From: Ancylomarina longa
GTDB lineage: Bacteria; Bacteroidota; Bacteroidia; Bacteroidales; Marinifilaceae
Length of the DNA: 64,000 nt
Assembly (NCBI RefSeq): GCF_003996985.1
Contig: NZ_RJJX01000001.1
Location: forward strand, 62,001-126,000
Direction of reading: 5' to 3'
This document shows positions 9,569 to 18,362 of this stretch, piece by piece (position 1 is the stretch's first letter; the number at the start of each line of letters is the position of its first letter). The translations under genes were made by a program, and so were the position numbers. The notes under the pieces are model-generated. The model searched no databases. It was not told the origin of the DNA and saw only the letters and a program-made list of their open reading frames with translations.

Positions 9569-10318
9569 ATGAGCAATAATTTAAAAATACTTTGGCATCA
9601 AGGAAAGCAATTTATTCCAGATATTACTACAGCTCAAGTTCCTGGTATCTTCAGAGGAAGACCTGTAATATCTTCTGAAGATGTGGATTTGGCTGCTTTG
9701 GAGGATCTCTGTCCTACCCATGCTATTCGCATAAATCCTGTAGGTATTGATATGGGAAAATGTACGTTCTGCGGGGAATGCGCCATGCAATTTCCCAATA
9801 AAATCAAATTCACTAAAGATTATAAACTCTCAGCTACGGCAAGGGGAAATTTAATCATCAGGGAAGGAGATGAAAATCCTTTACTAATTAATCCTGATGA
9901 AATCCGTAAAGAAATTCATCGCGTATTTGGTAAATCGCTGAAACTTCGACAAGTATCGGCGGGTGGTGATAATAGCTGCGAGATGGAACTAAATGCTGTA
10001 AATAATGTGCAGTTCGACATGAGCCGATTTGGAATTGAATTTGTTGCTTCTCCCCGTCATGCGGATGGAATTGTAATTACTGGCCCTATCACTAAAAATA
10101 TGACAAGACCATTACAGATATGTTACGATGCTATTCCTGATCCAAAACTGATTATTCTTGCTGGAACAGATGCTATCAGTGGTGGTATTTTTGCCGATAG
10201 TCCGGCTATAGACAGACGTTTTCTATCGGCGCATTCTATTGATCTGTTTGTGCCGGGAAATCCGATCCATCCTTTAACTTTCATCAATGGGATTCTTGCT
10301 TTAACCGGAAGGCTTTAA
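9569..10318 (+). CDS. Ferredoxin-NuoB fusion, small subunit with degenerate proximal cluster
   Basis: This 249-residue protein joins a short ferredoxin-like part to a NuoB/HyfI-like part. Cys48 (in LCPTHAI) with Cys65, Cys68 and Cys71 (in CTFCGEC) could hold one [4Fe-4S] cluster. In the NuoB part, aligned by eye to HycG, the four proximal-cluster ligands become Asp134, Cys137, Asp201 and Asn231, so only one remains, although surrounding motifs such as FGIEFVASPRHADG and ISGGIF are well kept. It ends the operon, 46 nt after the large subunit. The usual electron path to the large subunit appears interrupted. Confidence 0.85.
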   Translation: MSNNLKILWHQGKQFIPDITTAQVPGIFRGRPVISSEDVDLAALEDLCPTHAIRINPVGIDMGKCTFCGECAMQFPNKIKFTKDYKLSATARGNLIIREGDENPLLINPDEIRKEIHRVFGKSLKLRQVSAGGDNSCEMELNAVNNVQFDMSRFGIEFVASPRHADGIVITGPITKNMTRPLQICYDAIPDPKLIILAGTDAISGGIFADSPAIDRRFLSAHSIDLFVPGNPIHPLTFINGILALTGRL

Positions 10319-10325
10319 GATAGAT

Positions 10326-10357
10326 AAAACGTGTAATTATTTTATTACACGTTTTTT
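10326..10357 (+). terminator. Terminator of the Ehr-type operon
   Basis: A perfect 12-bp stem (10326-10337 with 10344-10355) has a 6-nt loop and runs into a T stretch, 8 nt after the small-subunit stop. Confidence 0.88.
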
Positions 10358-10411
10358 TGTGCCTTACCAATAAAAAAGGACCTACTTGTCTTTATCATTC
10401 AATATTCCTTT

Positions 10412-10419
10412 TATCTTTG
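10412..10419 (+). promoter_or_regulatory. Bacteroidota -7 promoter box for pyrD
   Basis: TATCTTTG matches the TAnnTTTG -7 consensus and lies 18 nt before the pyrD ATG. A TTG about 24 nt further upstream may be part of the -33 element. Confidence 0.6.
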
Positions 10420-10436
10420 TATGAAATTTGATAAAG

Positions 10437-11489
10437 ATGAGTTTTTACCACCTGTTTATTCGTCCGGTCTTGATTCAATTTTCACCGGAAACCATTCATA
10501 AGTTTACTTTTCGCTGTTTTAAATTTTTACAAAAATTCTCTCTGTCTAGAAACCTCATTTCTTTTCAGTTTCAGGTAAAGGACATCCGCTTGGAAAGAAA
10601 ACTTTTTGGCTTAAAATTTCCTAATCCCGTTGGATTGGCCGCTGGATTAGACAAAAATGCGGAAGCATTTGATATTTTAGGTTGTATGGGTTTTGGTTTC
10701 GTTGAAATAGGAACGGTTACCCCAAAAGCTCAACCTGGAAATCCTCATCCTCGTCTTTTTCGAATTGTGAATGACAAAGCACTCATCAACAGAATGGGAT
10801 TCAATAATGATGGACTGGATGCTGTGATTCAACGACTGCGTAAAAAAAAGACAAGTATTCTAATCGGTGGTAATATTGGTAAAAATAAGCTTACCTCTAA
10901 TGAGAATGCCAAAAACGATTATCTTGAATGTTTTGAAGCTTTATATCCACATGTAGATTATTTTGTTGTAAATGTAAGTTCTCCCAACACTCCTAATTTG
11001 CGAAAATTGCAGGACAAAGAACCATTAAAGCAGCTATTAAACGAATTGATGCATCTTAATCGAAGTAAGGGAAAAACAAAACCTGTTTTATTAAAAATTG
11101 CTCCTGATGTAAGCGATGCACAATTGGATGATATTATCGAAATTGTGAAACAGACTGAAATTGATGGAATTGTTGCAACCAATACTACTATATCAAGGGA
11201 AGGATTGTCCTATCCCAAAAGTAAAATAAAGAGAATTGGTGCGGGAGGATTAAGTGGTCAACCATTGCGAAATAGATCAACGGAAGTGATTCGCTATATC
11301 CATGAAAAATCTAAAGGAAAAATTCCAATTATTGGGGTTGGTGGTATTCTAAGTAAGGAGGATGCACTTGAAAAACTGGAGGCAGGAGCATCTTTAATTC
11401 AAATTTACACCGGTTTTATTTATGAAGGGCCATCCCTAGTGAAAGCAATAAATAAAGAATTGACACTATCCCGCCAAGTGTGCAAATGA
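10437..11489 (+). CDS. pyrD: Dihydroorotate dehydrogenase (quinone), class 2
   Basis: A 350-residue flavoprotein that oxidises dihydroorotate to orotate in pyrimidine synthesis and passes electrons to the quinone pool. The N-terminal helical domain (residues 1-45), followed by [19 protein letters not shown], defines the membrane-associated class 2 enzyme. [11 protein letters not shown] holds the catalytic serine region, and [11 protein letters not shown] and [11 protein letters not shown] bind the FMN phosphate. The ATG at 10437 was chosen over a TTG at 10428. It is monocistronic. Confidence 0.94.
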   Translation: MSFYHLFIRPVLIQFSPETIHKFTFRCFKFLQKFSLSRNLISFQFQVKDIRLERKLFGLKFPNPVGLAAGLDKNAEAFDILGCMGFGFVEIGTVTPKAQPGNPHPRLFRIVNDKALINRMGFNNDGLDAVIQRLRKKKTSILIGGNIGKNKLTSNENAKNDYLECFEALYPHVDYFVVNVSSPNTPNLRKLQDKEPLKQLLNELMHLNRSKGKTKPVLLKIAPDVSDAQLDDIIEIVKQTEIDGIVATNTTISREGLSYPKSKIKRIGAGGLSGQPLRNRSTEVIRYIHEKSKGKIPIIGVGGILSKEDALEKLEAGASLIQIYTGFIYEGPSLVKAINKELTLSRQVCK

Positions 11490-11497
11490 TATTTTCA

Positions 11498-11526
11498 GGG
11501 TTAGACTTTATCGAAGTCTGACCCTA
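11498..11526. terminator. Hairpin after pyrD, overlapping the transposase remnant
   Basis: AGGGTTAGACTT pairs with AAGTCTGACCCT apart from one G-T pair, around a 5-nt loop. It lies 9 nt after the pyrD stop and covers the last codons of the IS256-type remnant. There is no clear T tract, so it may be an insertion-sequence end reused as a weak terminator. Confidence 0.45.
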
Positions 11527-12290
11527 TCTTCAAATATAGTTAAAAACTGATTGAGTAATATCCCCCAGTTTTAGATCGGTCTAGTCCATTTTGTGGTCGC
11601 TTCTCTTATAGCCTAATAGGCTGATTTCATTACCGCTTCGTTAGAAGGAAAGGACAAATTATTCTTGGTGTACTTTCTGATTTTCCCATTCAGATTTTCT
11701 ATTAAATTGGTTGTGTAAATGATTTTTCGGATCTCCAGAGGAAACTCCTTTTTATCCTTCCACACCACATATCTACAGGTATTTCGGATTTGATGAACCA
11801 TACAGATTTGAGTGGTGGCTTGTGGGAATACGTTGCGTATGGTATCGATAAATCCACTGAGATTATCTATCTGTGGCCGTAATCAGCAGATCTTCAACCC
11901 CACAAGCTTTCATATCTGTTAGGATACTCATCCAGTAAGCTGAGGATTCATTTTCACCCAACCATAATCCCAAGACTTACTTGAGTCCATCCCTACGAAA
12001 TAGCAATGTAAATAGTTTTATTGATTACCTCGAGTTCTCCCTCACCTTAAAAACAATGCCATCCATCCAAACAATCAGATACACTAGTTCTAATAATCGA
12101 TTTTGTCAGGCAACAATATCCCTTATTACTTTATCAGTAATAAGGGATATAGTGCTTGTGGAGAGTTCAAAACTTATAAACTTCCCAAATTTGCCGTTCG
12201 ATTTCTCTATTGCTCATCCTTTTGACATAGAGCGATACAATAACATTTTCTATTCCTTTAAATGCTTAACAAGCTTCACAAAAAGATCTG
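11508..12290 (-). pseudogene. Decayed IS256-family (mutator-type) transposase
   Basis: Reading the minus strand in several frames recovers IS256 transposase in order: GIENVIVSLY..NREIE near 12250-12200; ITDKVI; a stretch like [40 protein letters not shown]; then [38 protein letters not shown] and a C-terminus like TKWTRPI.NWG.LLNQF...FEDRVRL. There are stops (11560s, 12070s, 12110s), a frameshift from a duplicated GATA near 11872, and about 60-70 codons missing between WKDKKEF and IRKII. The remnant ends 2 nt from rimO, so the element is inactive and its far end is probably lost. Confidence 0.85.
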
Positions 12291-12292
12291 AA

Positions 12293-13591
12293 CTAAATTA
12301 CAGTCCCAAATAAATCGTAATCTTCAAAATCAGTTATCTTCACTTGATAAAACTCCCCAATTTTTAAATCACAATTTTCTGCTAAGATCAGGACTTCCGG
12401 ATCCACCTCGTAGGAATCAAATTCGGTTCTTCCATAAAAATAATCTCCCTCCTTTCGATCAATTAGAACCTTTAATTCCTGGCCTAATTTTTTTCGATTT
12501 ACCTCCAAACTAATATCTTGTTGAATGAGCATAATGTCTTCTTTCCTTCTCTCCTTTTCTTCTAAAGAAATATCATCTTGATAATTATTTGCAGCATAAG
12601 TATCTTCTTCATTCGAATAAGGGAATACTCCTAATCGTTCAAATTTCATTTCCTGAATAAATTGCTTGAGATCAGATATATCTTCCTCTGTTTCTCCAGG
12701 ATGACCAACCAACATAGTAGTTCGAAGTGTAATTCCCGGAACTTCTTCCCTAATCTTCCGAATTAATGCTATTGTTTTATCACGATCTATTCCTCTTCGC
12801 ATCAATTTTAGCATATTATTACTGGAATGCTGAAGTGCGATATCAAGGTAACGACACACTTTTGGATTCTCTCGCATCAGTTTTAATATCCCATATGGAA
12901 ACTGTGTAGGATAAGCGTAATGAAGTTTTATCCATTCCAGACCATCAATTTCAGATAGTTTCTCAATCAGTTCTGCAAGTTTGGATTCATTATATAAATC
13001 ATATCCATAATAGGAAAGATCTTGCGCAATAACTAACAGTTCCTTCACACCATCACGAACAAGGTTACGTGCCTCTTCCAAAATATCTTCCATCGAACGA
13101 GATATATGCTTTCCTGTAATGATAGGAATTGCACAATAAGAACATTGCCTATTGCATCCTTCTGAAATTTTCAGATATGCAAAATGTTTTGGCGTTGTCA
13201 CCATTCTCAAATTTTTATAATCAGGTTGATAATCCTTATGCAATTCCGTAATAATGGCTTTCCAATCAAATTTCCCGAAATACTTATCCACCTCTGGAAT
13301 TTCATTCTGTAATTGATCCCTATATCTTTCCGAAAGACAACCCATTACAAAAAGCTGATCAATCTTTCCAGCTTTTTTGGCTTCTACATATTGCAGAATA
13401 GTATCTATCGATTCTTCTTTTGCATCTCCTATAAATCCACAAGTATTGATAATGATAGTTTTGGCATCGCTATTCTCCTCCTCGCAGGTTACCTGGAATT
13501 GATTTACACTTAATTGTTTCATCAATACCTCTGTATCCACAAGGTTTTTGGAACATCCTAAACTTATAATATTAATTTTCGTTTGACTCAT
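12293..13591 (-). CDS. rimO: Ribosomal protein S12 methylthiotransferase
   Basis: This 432-residue radical-SAM enzyme adds a methylthio group to an aspartate of ribosomal protein S12. Cys13, Cys51 and Cys85 of the N-terminal UPF0004 domain bind the auxiliary [4Fe-4S] cluster. The radical-SAM motif CNRQCSYC gives Cys146, Cys150 and Cys153. The C-terminal 65 residues form a TRAM domain. Overall length and the ISLGCSKNLVDTE start match RimO better than MiaB. It lies about 135 nt downstream of ftsY on the same strand, beyond a terminator-like hairpin. Confidence 0.93.
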   Translation of the reverse strand: MSQTKINIISLGCSKNLVDTEVLMKQLSVNQFQVTCEEENSDAKTIIINTCGFIGDAKEESIDTILQYVEAKKAGKIDQLFVMGCLSERYRDQLQNEIPEVDKYFGKFDWKAIITELHKDYQPDYKNLRMVTTPKHFAYLKISEGCNRQCSYCAIPIITGKHISRSMEDILEEARNLVRDGVKELLVIAQDLSYYGYDLYNESKLAELIEKLSEIDGLEWIKLHYAYPTQFPYGILKLMRENPKVCRYLDIALQHSSNNMLKLMRRGIDRDKTIALIRKIREEVPGITLRTTMLVGHPGETEEDISDLKQFIQEMKFERLGVFPYSNEEDTYAANNYQDDISLEEKERRKEDIMLIQQDISLEVNRKKLGQELKVLIDRKEGDYFYGRTEFDSYEVDPEVLILAENCDLKIGEFYQVKITDFEDYDLFGTVI

Positions 13592-13680
13592 TTAGCCTTC
13601 TCCTTTATCTGATTAAGTTTTGCAAAAGTAGGAGAAAAAAGATCTTTCTCCTATTTGATACAATTTTGGCAATCATAAGA

Positions 13681-13704
13681 AAAGGCCACCAAATCAGGTA
13701 GCCT
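13681..13704 (-). terminator. Terminator of ftsY
   Basis: On the minus strand AAGGCTACC pairs with GGTGGCCTT (one G-T pair) around a 6-nt loop and is followed by TTCTT, 24 nt after the ftsY stop. Confidence 0.65.
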
Positions 13705-13727
13705 TATTCTTTCATTTTCTTATTTAT

Positions 13728-14678
13728 CTAATTAAAAAGAGAATCTACAAATTCATTTCTATTAAAAACTTGTAAATCTTCCATTCCTTCACCAATACCA
13801 ATATATTTTACGGGAACTTTAAACTGATCTGACACTCCAATGACAACGCCACCTTTCGCAGTTCCATCTAATTTTGTTATTGCTAATGCATTAACCTCTG
13901 TAGCCAATGTAAATTGTTTTGCTTGCTCAAATGCATTCTGTCCGGTTGATCCATCCAAAATGAGCAATATTTCATTTGGAGCACCAGGGATAACACGATC
14001 CATCACTCTTTTAATTTTACTCAATTCATTCATCAGGTTTATCTTATTATGCAATCTACCAGCGGTATCGATAATAACAACATCCATCCCACTTTTCTTA
14101 GCCTGAGTCAAGGTTTCAAATGCAACAGAAGCTGGATCAGTACCCATTCCCTGATTCACCACAGGAACTCCAACTCGCTCCGACCAAATAATTAATTGAT
14201 CTACTGCAGCTGCACGAAATGTATCAGCTGCACCTAACATTACTTTTTTTCCTGCATTTTTAAATTGATGAGCCAACTTACCTATAGTTGTTGTTTTGCC
14301 AACCCCATTTACGCCAACAACCATTATCACATAAGGATTATCTGATTTTGGCAATTCAAATGCTTCGTAATCTCCTTTATGGTTTTCCTCGAGAAGGCCA
14401 GCTATTTCCTCTTTTAATATGCGGTTTAATTCTGATGCTCCTAAGAATTTATCCTCAGCAACTCTTTTTTCTATTCGCTCAATAATTTTAATTGTAGTAT
14501 CCACCCCCACATCAGAAGAAATCAACACCTCTTCCAACTCATCCAGCACATCATCATCCACGGCAGATTTACCAACAACAACACGAGTAAGTTTCTTAAA
14601 AACACTCTCCTTTGTTTTGGCAAGTCCTTTATTAAGATTTTCTTTTTTCGACTTCGAAAAACTTCCAAATAATCCCAT
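13728..14678 (-). CDS. ftsY: Signal recognition particle receptor FtsY
   Basis: This 316-residue GTPase docks SRP-bound ribosomes at the membrane. It has a short charged N-terminus (residues 1-30), a helical N domain, and a G domain with the P-loop GVNGVGKTT (122-130), DTFRAAAVDQL, DTAGRLHN and TKLDGTAKGG. The acidic A domain of the Escherichia coli protein is missing, as is usual in this phylum. It lies downstream of the L28-L33-DUF4295 genes, beyond their terminator. Confidence 0.95.
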   Translation of the reverse strand: MGLFGSFSKSKKENLNKGLAKTKESVFKKLTRVVVGKSAVDDDVLDELEEVLISSDVGVDTTIKIIERIEKRVAEDKFLGASELNRILKEEIAGLLEENHKGDYEAFELPKSDNPYVIMVVGVNGVGKTTTIGKLAHQFKNAGKKVMLGAADTFRAAAVDQLIIWSERVGVPVVNQGMGTDPASVAFETLTQAKKSGMDVVIIDTAGRLHNKINLMNELSKIKRVMDRVIPGAPNEILLILDGSTGQNAFEQAKQFTLATEVNALAITKLDGTAKGGVVIGVSDQFKVPVKYIGIGEGMEDLQVFNRNEFVDSLFN

Positions 14679-14786
14679 CTTTAAATTTATTTTAGCCTGC
14701 TAAAGTACAAAAAAATGGTTAGCCAAACAATTAACAATAATTGATTTAGATCTAAATAATACAAGCTTTAATTTAAGCTATAAAAA

Positions 14787-14812
14787 AAGCTTCTCAATAT
14801 ATTGAGAAGCTT
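14787..14812 (-). terminator. Terminator of the rpmB-rpmG-DUF4295 operon
   Basis: This is a perfect 26-bp palindrome centred on AATATATT. On the minus strand it is followed by a run of T and sits 22 nt after the DUF4295 stop. Confidence 0.85.
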
Positions 14813-14833
14813 TAAAATTCAGTATAAATATCC

Positions 14834-14989
14834 TTACTTCTTAGCAAAGAAATCTTTAACATTTTCGTTCGGAACGATCTCTTCTTTAAAAGAGTATGAA
14901 CCGTTTTTAGATGATTTCACCATTTTGATTACTTTAGCGTAACCACGGCCTTCACCTTTTTGTAGGGATGCTACTACTTTCTTAGCCAT
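14834..14989 (-). CDS. DUF4295-family small basic protein
   Basis: This 51-residue frame begins MAKKVVASLQKGEGRGYAKV and ends NVKDFFAKK. It is a known but uncharacterised small family of Bacteroidota, always next to rpmG, and is probably ribosome-associated given its size, charge and neighbours. It starts 7 nt after the rpmG stop. The function is inferred only from context. Confidence 0.85.
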   Translation of the reverse strand: MAKKVVASLQKGEGRGYAKVIKMVKSSKNGSYSFKEEIVPNENVKDFFAKK

Positions 14990-14996
14990 ATCTCAA

Positions 14997-15179
14997 TTAT
15001 TTTATTTCTCTATGAACGGTTACTTTCTTCAAAATAGGATTGTACTTCTTCAACTCCATACGATCTGGAGTATTCTTCTTATTCTTAGTAGTGATGTATC
15101 TTGAAGTTCCAGGCATACCACTTTCTTTATGCTCGGTACACTCAAGAATTACTTGCACTCTATTACCTTTTTTAGCCAT
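14997..15179 (-). CDS. rpmG: 50S ribosomal protein L33
   Basis: This 60-residue basic protein is a standard L33, with [17 protein letters not shown] at the start and [21 protein letters not shown] in the middle. The two CxxC pairs of the zinc-binding form are missing (one cysteine remains), so this is the zinc-independent type. It lies between rpmB and the DUF4295 gene. Confidence 0.95.
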   Translation of the reverse strand: MAKKGNRVQVILECTEHKESGMPGTSRYITTKNKKNTPDRMELKKYNPILKKVTVHREIK

Positions 15180-15192
15180 TTTCTATGCCTTT

Positions 15193-15435
15193 TTAATAAT
15201 TTTTAATAAATCCTTTTTCTTGAGCTTTAGTTAGTGCACCTTTCAATCCTAATTTATTAATTAGGCGAACTCCGGCAGCTGAAATTCTCAACTCAATCCA
15301 GCGATCTTCCTCAGGAAGATAGAACTTCTTATCGAAAAGATTTGGATAAAATCTTCTCTTAGTTCTTCTTTTAGAGTGAGAAACATTATTCCCCACCATT
15401 ACGCTCTTTCCAGTAATTTGACAAACTCTTGACAT
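15193..15435 (-). CDS. rpmB: 50S ribosomal protein L28
   Basis: This 80-residue protein is L28, with [27 protein letters not shown] at residues 7-33 and the [14 protein letters not shown] helix. It is the first gene of the rpmB-rpmG-DUF4295 operon, with a gap of 13 nt to rpmG. Confidence 0.96.
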   Translation of the reverse strand: MSRVCQITGKSVMVGNNVSHSKRRTKRRFYPNLFDKKFYLPEEDRWIELRISAAGVRLINKLGLKGALTKAQEKGFIKNY

Positions 15436-15674
15436 AGTCCAGATTATTTTTTTCCTTAAACGCTTTTCAAACAGGTCGCAAAATACGTAATAATTTTCTA
15501 AAAAATCAAATTATATTACAACTTTTTACAGATATTTTTCAGAATTATATTATTTGCTCAATCCACTACAAAACCAATGAATTTATACGTTATCTCATTG
15601 GTTTGTTGCAAACAATAAAATCGAATTTGCAAAAGAAATTAATTACTGAATCTCTTACTAATACAAAAGTAAAA

Positions 15675-15702
15675 AAATCCCTCCGAATATTTGGAAGGAT
15701 TT
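15675..15702 (-). terminator. Terminator of the YitT-family gene
   Basis: On the minus strand AAATCCTTCC pairs with GGAGGGATTT, with one mismatch, around an 8-nt loop. It is followed by a T tract, 23 nt after the stop at 15725. Confidence 0.75.
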
Positions 15703-15724
15703 ACCTAAAAAAAGGAATTAAAAA

Positions 15725-16606
15725 CTAGTCATTTAAGGATTTAAAACCTTCCCCGAGAATTTCATTACTATCCACAACATTAACAAATGCTTTGGTGTCT
15801 ATTTTAGCAATAAAGTTTTTCAAAATCGCCATTTCCCTTCTGGTGACAACAGTGTAAATCATATTTTTCTCTTTTCCCTGATACATTCCAATACCTGAAA
15901 AAATAGTTCCGCCACGTTTGATATCTGAAATGATTTTCTCACGTATTTCGTCACATTTATCGGATATTATATACATCGTTTTATTAAGATTTGGACCTTC
16001 CACTACCATGTCAATTACTTTTCCTTCGATAAAAATAATAATCCATGAATACATGGGAAGTTTCCAATCATCAAAAGCAGCAACAGTTGTTAAGGTGATT
16101 ATGCTATCCACAATAATCACCAATTGCCCTAGAGATATTTTAGTGTATTTATTTAAAATCATAGCAATGATATCGGATCCTCCGGATGTTGCTCTTGATT
16201 TAAAAATCATACCAATCCCTACACCATATACAATACCACCAAATACAGAAGAAAGCAATGCATCGTTTTCAACCAATGGAGCATAACCATGACAATAGTG
16301 CAATAATCTCATGAAGGCAGGAATAGCGAACGTGCAAATTACCGTTTTAATTCCAAATCTAGGTCCCAAAAAATAAATTCCGATGAACAACAAGGGAATA
16401 TCCATAGACAATGCCGAATATTCCGTTTCCCAACCAAACAGGTGGTGAAAAACAATACCTAATCCATATGTTCCACCTGGAGCAAAACGATAAGGTTCTG
16501 CAAATAATACTGCCCCTAAGGCAAAAATAAAACAACCTCCAATTAGGTAAGAATAGGTTGTAAAGAACTCTTTTGAGAACAATTTTTCTCTGGTTACAAA
16601 TGCCAT
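15725..16606 (-). CDS. YitT-family membrane protein (DUF161-DUF2179)
   Basis: This 293-residue protein has five or six membrane segments up to about residue 200, then a soluble DUF2179-type tail with RGGTIFSGIGMYQGKEKNMIYTVVTRRE. SRATSGGSDIIAMIL, around residues 137-151, is the family signature. The family is widespread and its transport role is undefined. A -7 box on the minus strand (TATTTTTG, 16644-16651) lies 38 nt upstream. Confidence 0.85.
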   Translation of the reverse strand: MAFVTREKLFSKEFFTTYSYLIGGCFIFALGAVLFAEPYRFAPGGTYGLGIVFHHLFGWETEYSALSMDIPLLFIGIYFLGPRFGIKTVICTFAIPAFMRLLHYCHGYAPLVENDALLSSVFGGIVYGVGIGMIFKSRATSGGSDIIAMILNKYTKISLGQLVIIVDSIITLTTVAAFDDWKLPMYSWIIIFIEGKVIDMVVEGPNLNKTMYIISDKCDEIREKIISDIKRGGTIFSGIGMYQGKEKNMIYTVVTRREMAILKNFIAKIDTKAFVNVVDSNEILGEGFKSLND

Positions 16607-17232
16607 TTTAATTCCGTTAGTTTAAGTGTTTAAAATTCGCCGACAAAAATAGAATCACTCCTTCGAATAACAATATTTTTTATAAATTTTTAATAACACC
16701 TAACCTCCCGATTTTCAGGCATAAACATTAATCCGGGATGTTTTTTTAAACATCTTTTCTAAAATCATCCGTAAAAGACGTCAATTATTCACTTATGAAA
16801 ACAGAATCCCCATTTGTTTTACTGGTTTTTACCAATCTATATCGAAAAACATTCTTTGCTTTATCATTCACCTATGTAAAGAATTTTAGCAAAGATGCTA
16901 TTAATTACATATCTGGCTGTAGCCAAAAACAAACGAGTAATCTTATATTAGGGAGTCTATGTTGTCAACAACATCTTCAATTTGCAGATTTTCCATTCGT
17001 ACCATTTTACTTACTTCTATGCTCAAAAAACCATATTCATCGAAATGTCCACAACACTATCTCACGCATCGCGCCCGATTGACGGCGACCACTCAAAAAT
17101 CAATTTCAAAAAAAAACACATACAAAGCCACCGATTTTTTTTGTGGCTTTATGGCATTTATGATCTTAAACATATTATTCCTTAAAAGATTCTGTTATAT
17201 TTAGTCTGCTCAAAAAAAGAACTGGAAACACT
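16607..17232. other. Intergenic region before the first repeat-array gene
   Basis: It holds the minus-strand promoter of the YitT-family gene (16644-16651), an AAAGCCAC/GTGGCTTT hairpin at 17124-17150, and a TATATTTA -7-like box (17196-17203) about 30 nt before the gene at 17233. Open frames such as 16795-17082 overlap one another in three frames, match nothing known and look spurious. The 13-mer CGCATCGCGCCCG (17065-17077) recurs at 24042-24054. Confidence 0.5.
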
Positions 17233-17964
17233 ATGAATATAACAAGTCTAAACATCCCTGCCGGCATTCTTAATGGCATTAAAGCAATTGAAACCAAAAA
17301 AATTATCGAACCTACTATCCCCATTGGGATTTATCTGCAGGAAGCAGAAAACCTGGTACTTTGGAGCACCGACGATTTAAATGAACTCGCAAAAGTCGGC
17401 ATTACATTACAGCACATTAGTGAGCTGCGAACCCGAATTGATATCTGCCGCAAGGTGCAAACCCAATGGATTCATTACAAAGAGACTCAATCGGAGATCG
17501 AGAAGCGGTATAAGTCCAAATTGGAGCAGGCAAAACATGTAAGAAGAGAGATTCATCATGCTTTCACTTTTGCCTTTAGAAATGATTCTCAGTTGCAAGC
17601 ATTGTTAAAAAAATCAAAACAGAGCAATTCCCTCGCACATATCGTTCAGGATCTGTCTGATTTGCATGCCATAGGGGAACACAACAAAGATCTTCTCGAA
17701 AAAATATCATTTAATTTTGATTTACTGAATAAGACAAAAAACCTATCGGGTAAATTGGGTTCATTGGCCGCAGATTACCACGGAAGCATCAACCAGCGAA
17801 AAGAAAACAAAGGCTTCCGCGATAAAACCTATACCTATCTTAAACACTTGGTAGATGAAATAAGAGATGCAGGTAAATTTGTATTCAAGAAGGATAAAAA
17901 TCGCCTTCCGGGATATTTAATTGGTTATTATTCGAAGAAAAAAGCCATTCTGCACAAAATTTAA
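17233..17964 (+). CDS. Unrecognised helical protein, array-associated paralog 1
   Basis: This 243-residue, lysine-rich protein has no signal peptide, membrane segment or recognised motif, and looks almost wholly alpha-helical. It is clearly homologous to the product of 48274-49086. Shared blocks are TKKII (21-25), IPIGIYLQEAENL (29-41), QTQW (76-79), FAFR (113-116), IVQDL.DL..IG (137-148) and RDK.YTYLK.LVDEIR.AGK (196-215). The N-terminal 40 residues of paralog 2 are missing here. Both genes are followed on the same strand by a mirror-symmetric periodic array. A nucleic-acid-binding role towards its array is an inference from position and charge only. Confidence 0.8.
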   Translation: MNITSLNIPAGILNGIKAIETKKIIEPTIPIGIYLQEAENLVLWSTDDLNELAKVGITLQHISELRTRIDICRKVQTQWIHYKETQSEIEKRYKSKLEQAKHVRREIHHAFTFAFRNDSQLQALLKKSKQSNSLAHIVQDLSDLHAIGEHNKDLLEKISFNFDLLNKTKNLSGKLGSLAADYHGSINQRKENKGFRDKTYTYLKHLVDEIRDAGKFVFKKDKNRLPGYLIGYYSKKKAILHKI

Positions 17965-17975
17965 AGCTTCATAAC

Positions 17976-18297
17976 CAATATTGTCCTAATTAAATTGGCG
18001 CTTCGCCCAAACCCGACTTCATTTTTTGGCTTGATCCAAAAAACAGAAGCAAAAAAGATCAAGGCTGCTTTTTAAATACCTTTCTTATTTGCCTCAAGCT
18101 TAAGTGCGGCCGGGGGATTTTCGAACAAAGTTCTCAACTTCCCGGTCTTACTAAAGCTTTCGTAAAACGAAAGATATTTAAAGAAGATGCCACTGTTCGA
18201 GCTGCTTAAAAACAAGCCCTTTATAGTATGTATTAGCCACAAACATCTTATTTGCAATAAAAAATACAAATAAACCGAAACGTTTAGGACGATATTG
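17976..18297. mobile_element. MITE-like element with 14-bp TIRs and 9-bp target duplication
   Basis: CAATATTGTCCTAA (17976-17989) is inverted as TTAGGACGATATTG (18284-18297), with one mismatch. It is flanked by the direct repeat CTTCATAAC (17967-17975 and 18298-18306). A 322-bp segment with terminal inverted repeats and a target-site duplication is the mark of transposition. It carries no transposase, only a 65-codon minus-strand frame (18072-18269), so it must have moved in trans. A second copy of the right end occurs at 24325-24339. It lies between the paralog 1 gene and its array. Confidence 0.8.
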
Positions 18298-18362
18298 CTT
18301 CATAACCCCTTTTACCTGATTCCTGCACAAAAATTGCTTATTTATAGATTGTTTACTTTTTC

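Noticed and set aside
2984-10318. Functional hydrogenase-4 or formate hydrogenlyase
   Set aside because: Gene order fits, but all four NiFe cysteines and three of four proximal-cluster cysteines are missing.
11981-12313. 110-residue plus-strand protein
   Set aside because: It is the antisense of the IS256-type remnant, whose minus-strand translation matches the transposase family.
16795-17204. Small proteins in overlapping frames before the first array gene
   Set aside because: Several frames overlap, none resembles a known family, composition is non-coding in look, and no promoter box leads into them.
18072-18269. 65-residue minus-strand protein inside the transposed element
   Set aside because: It lies within a small non-autonomous element, has no recognised domain and is best read as element sequence.
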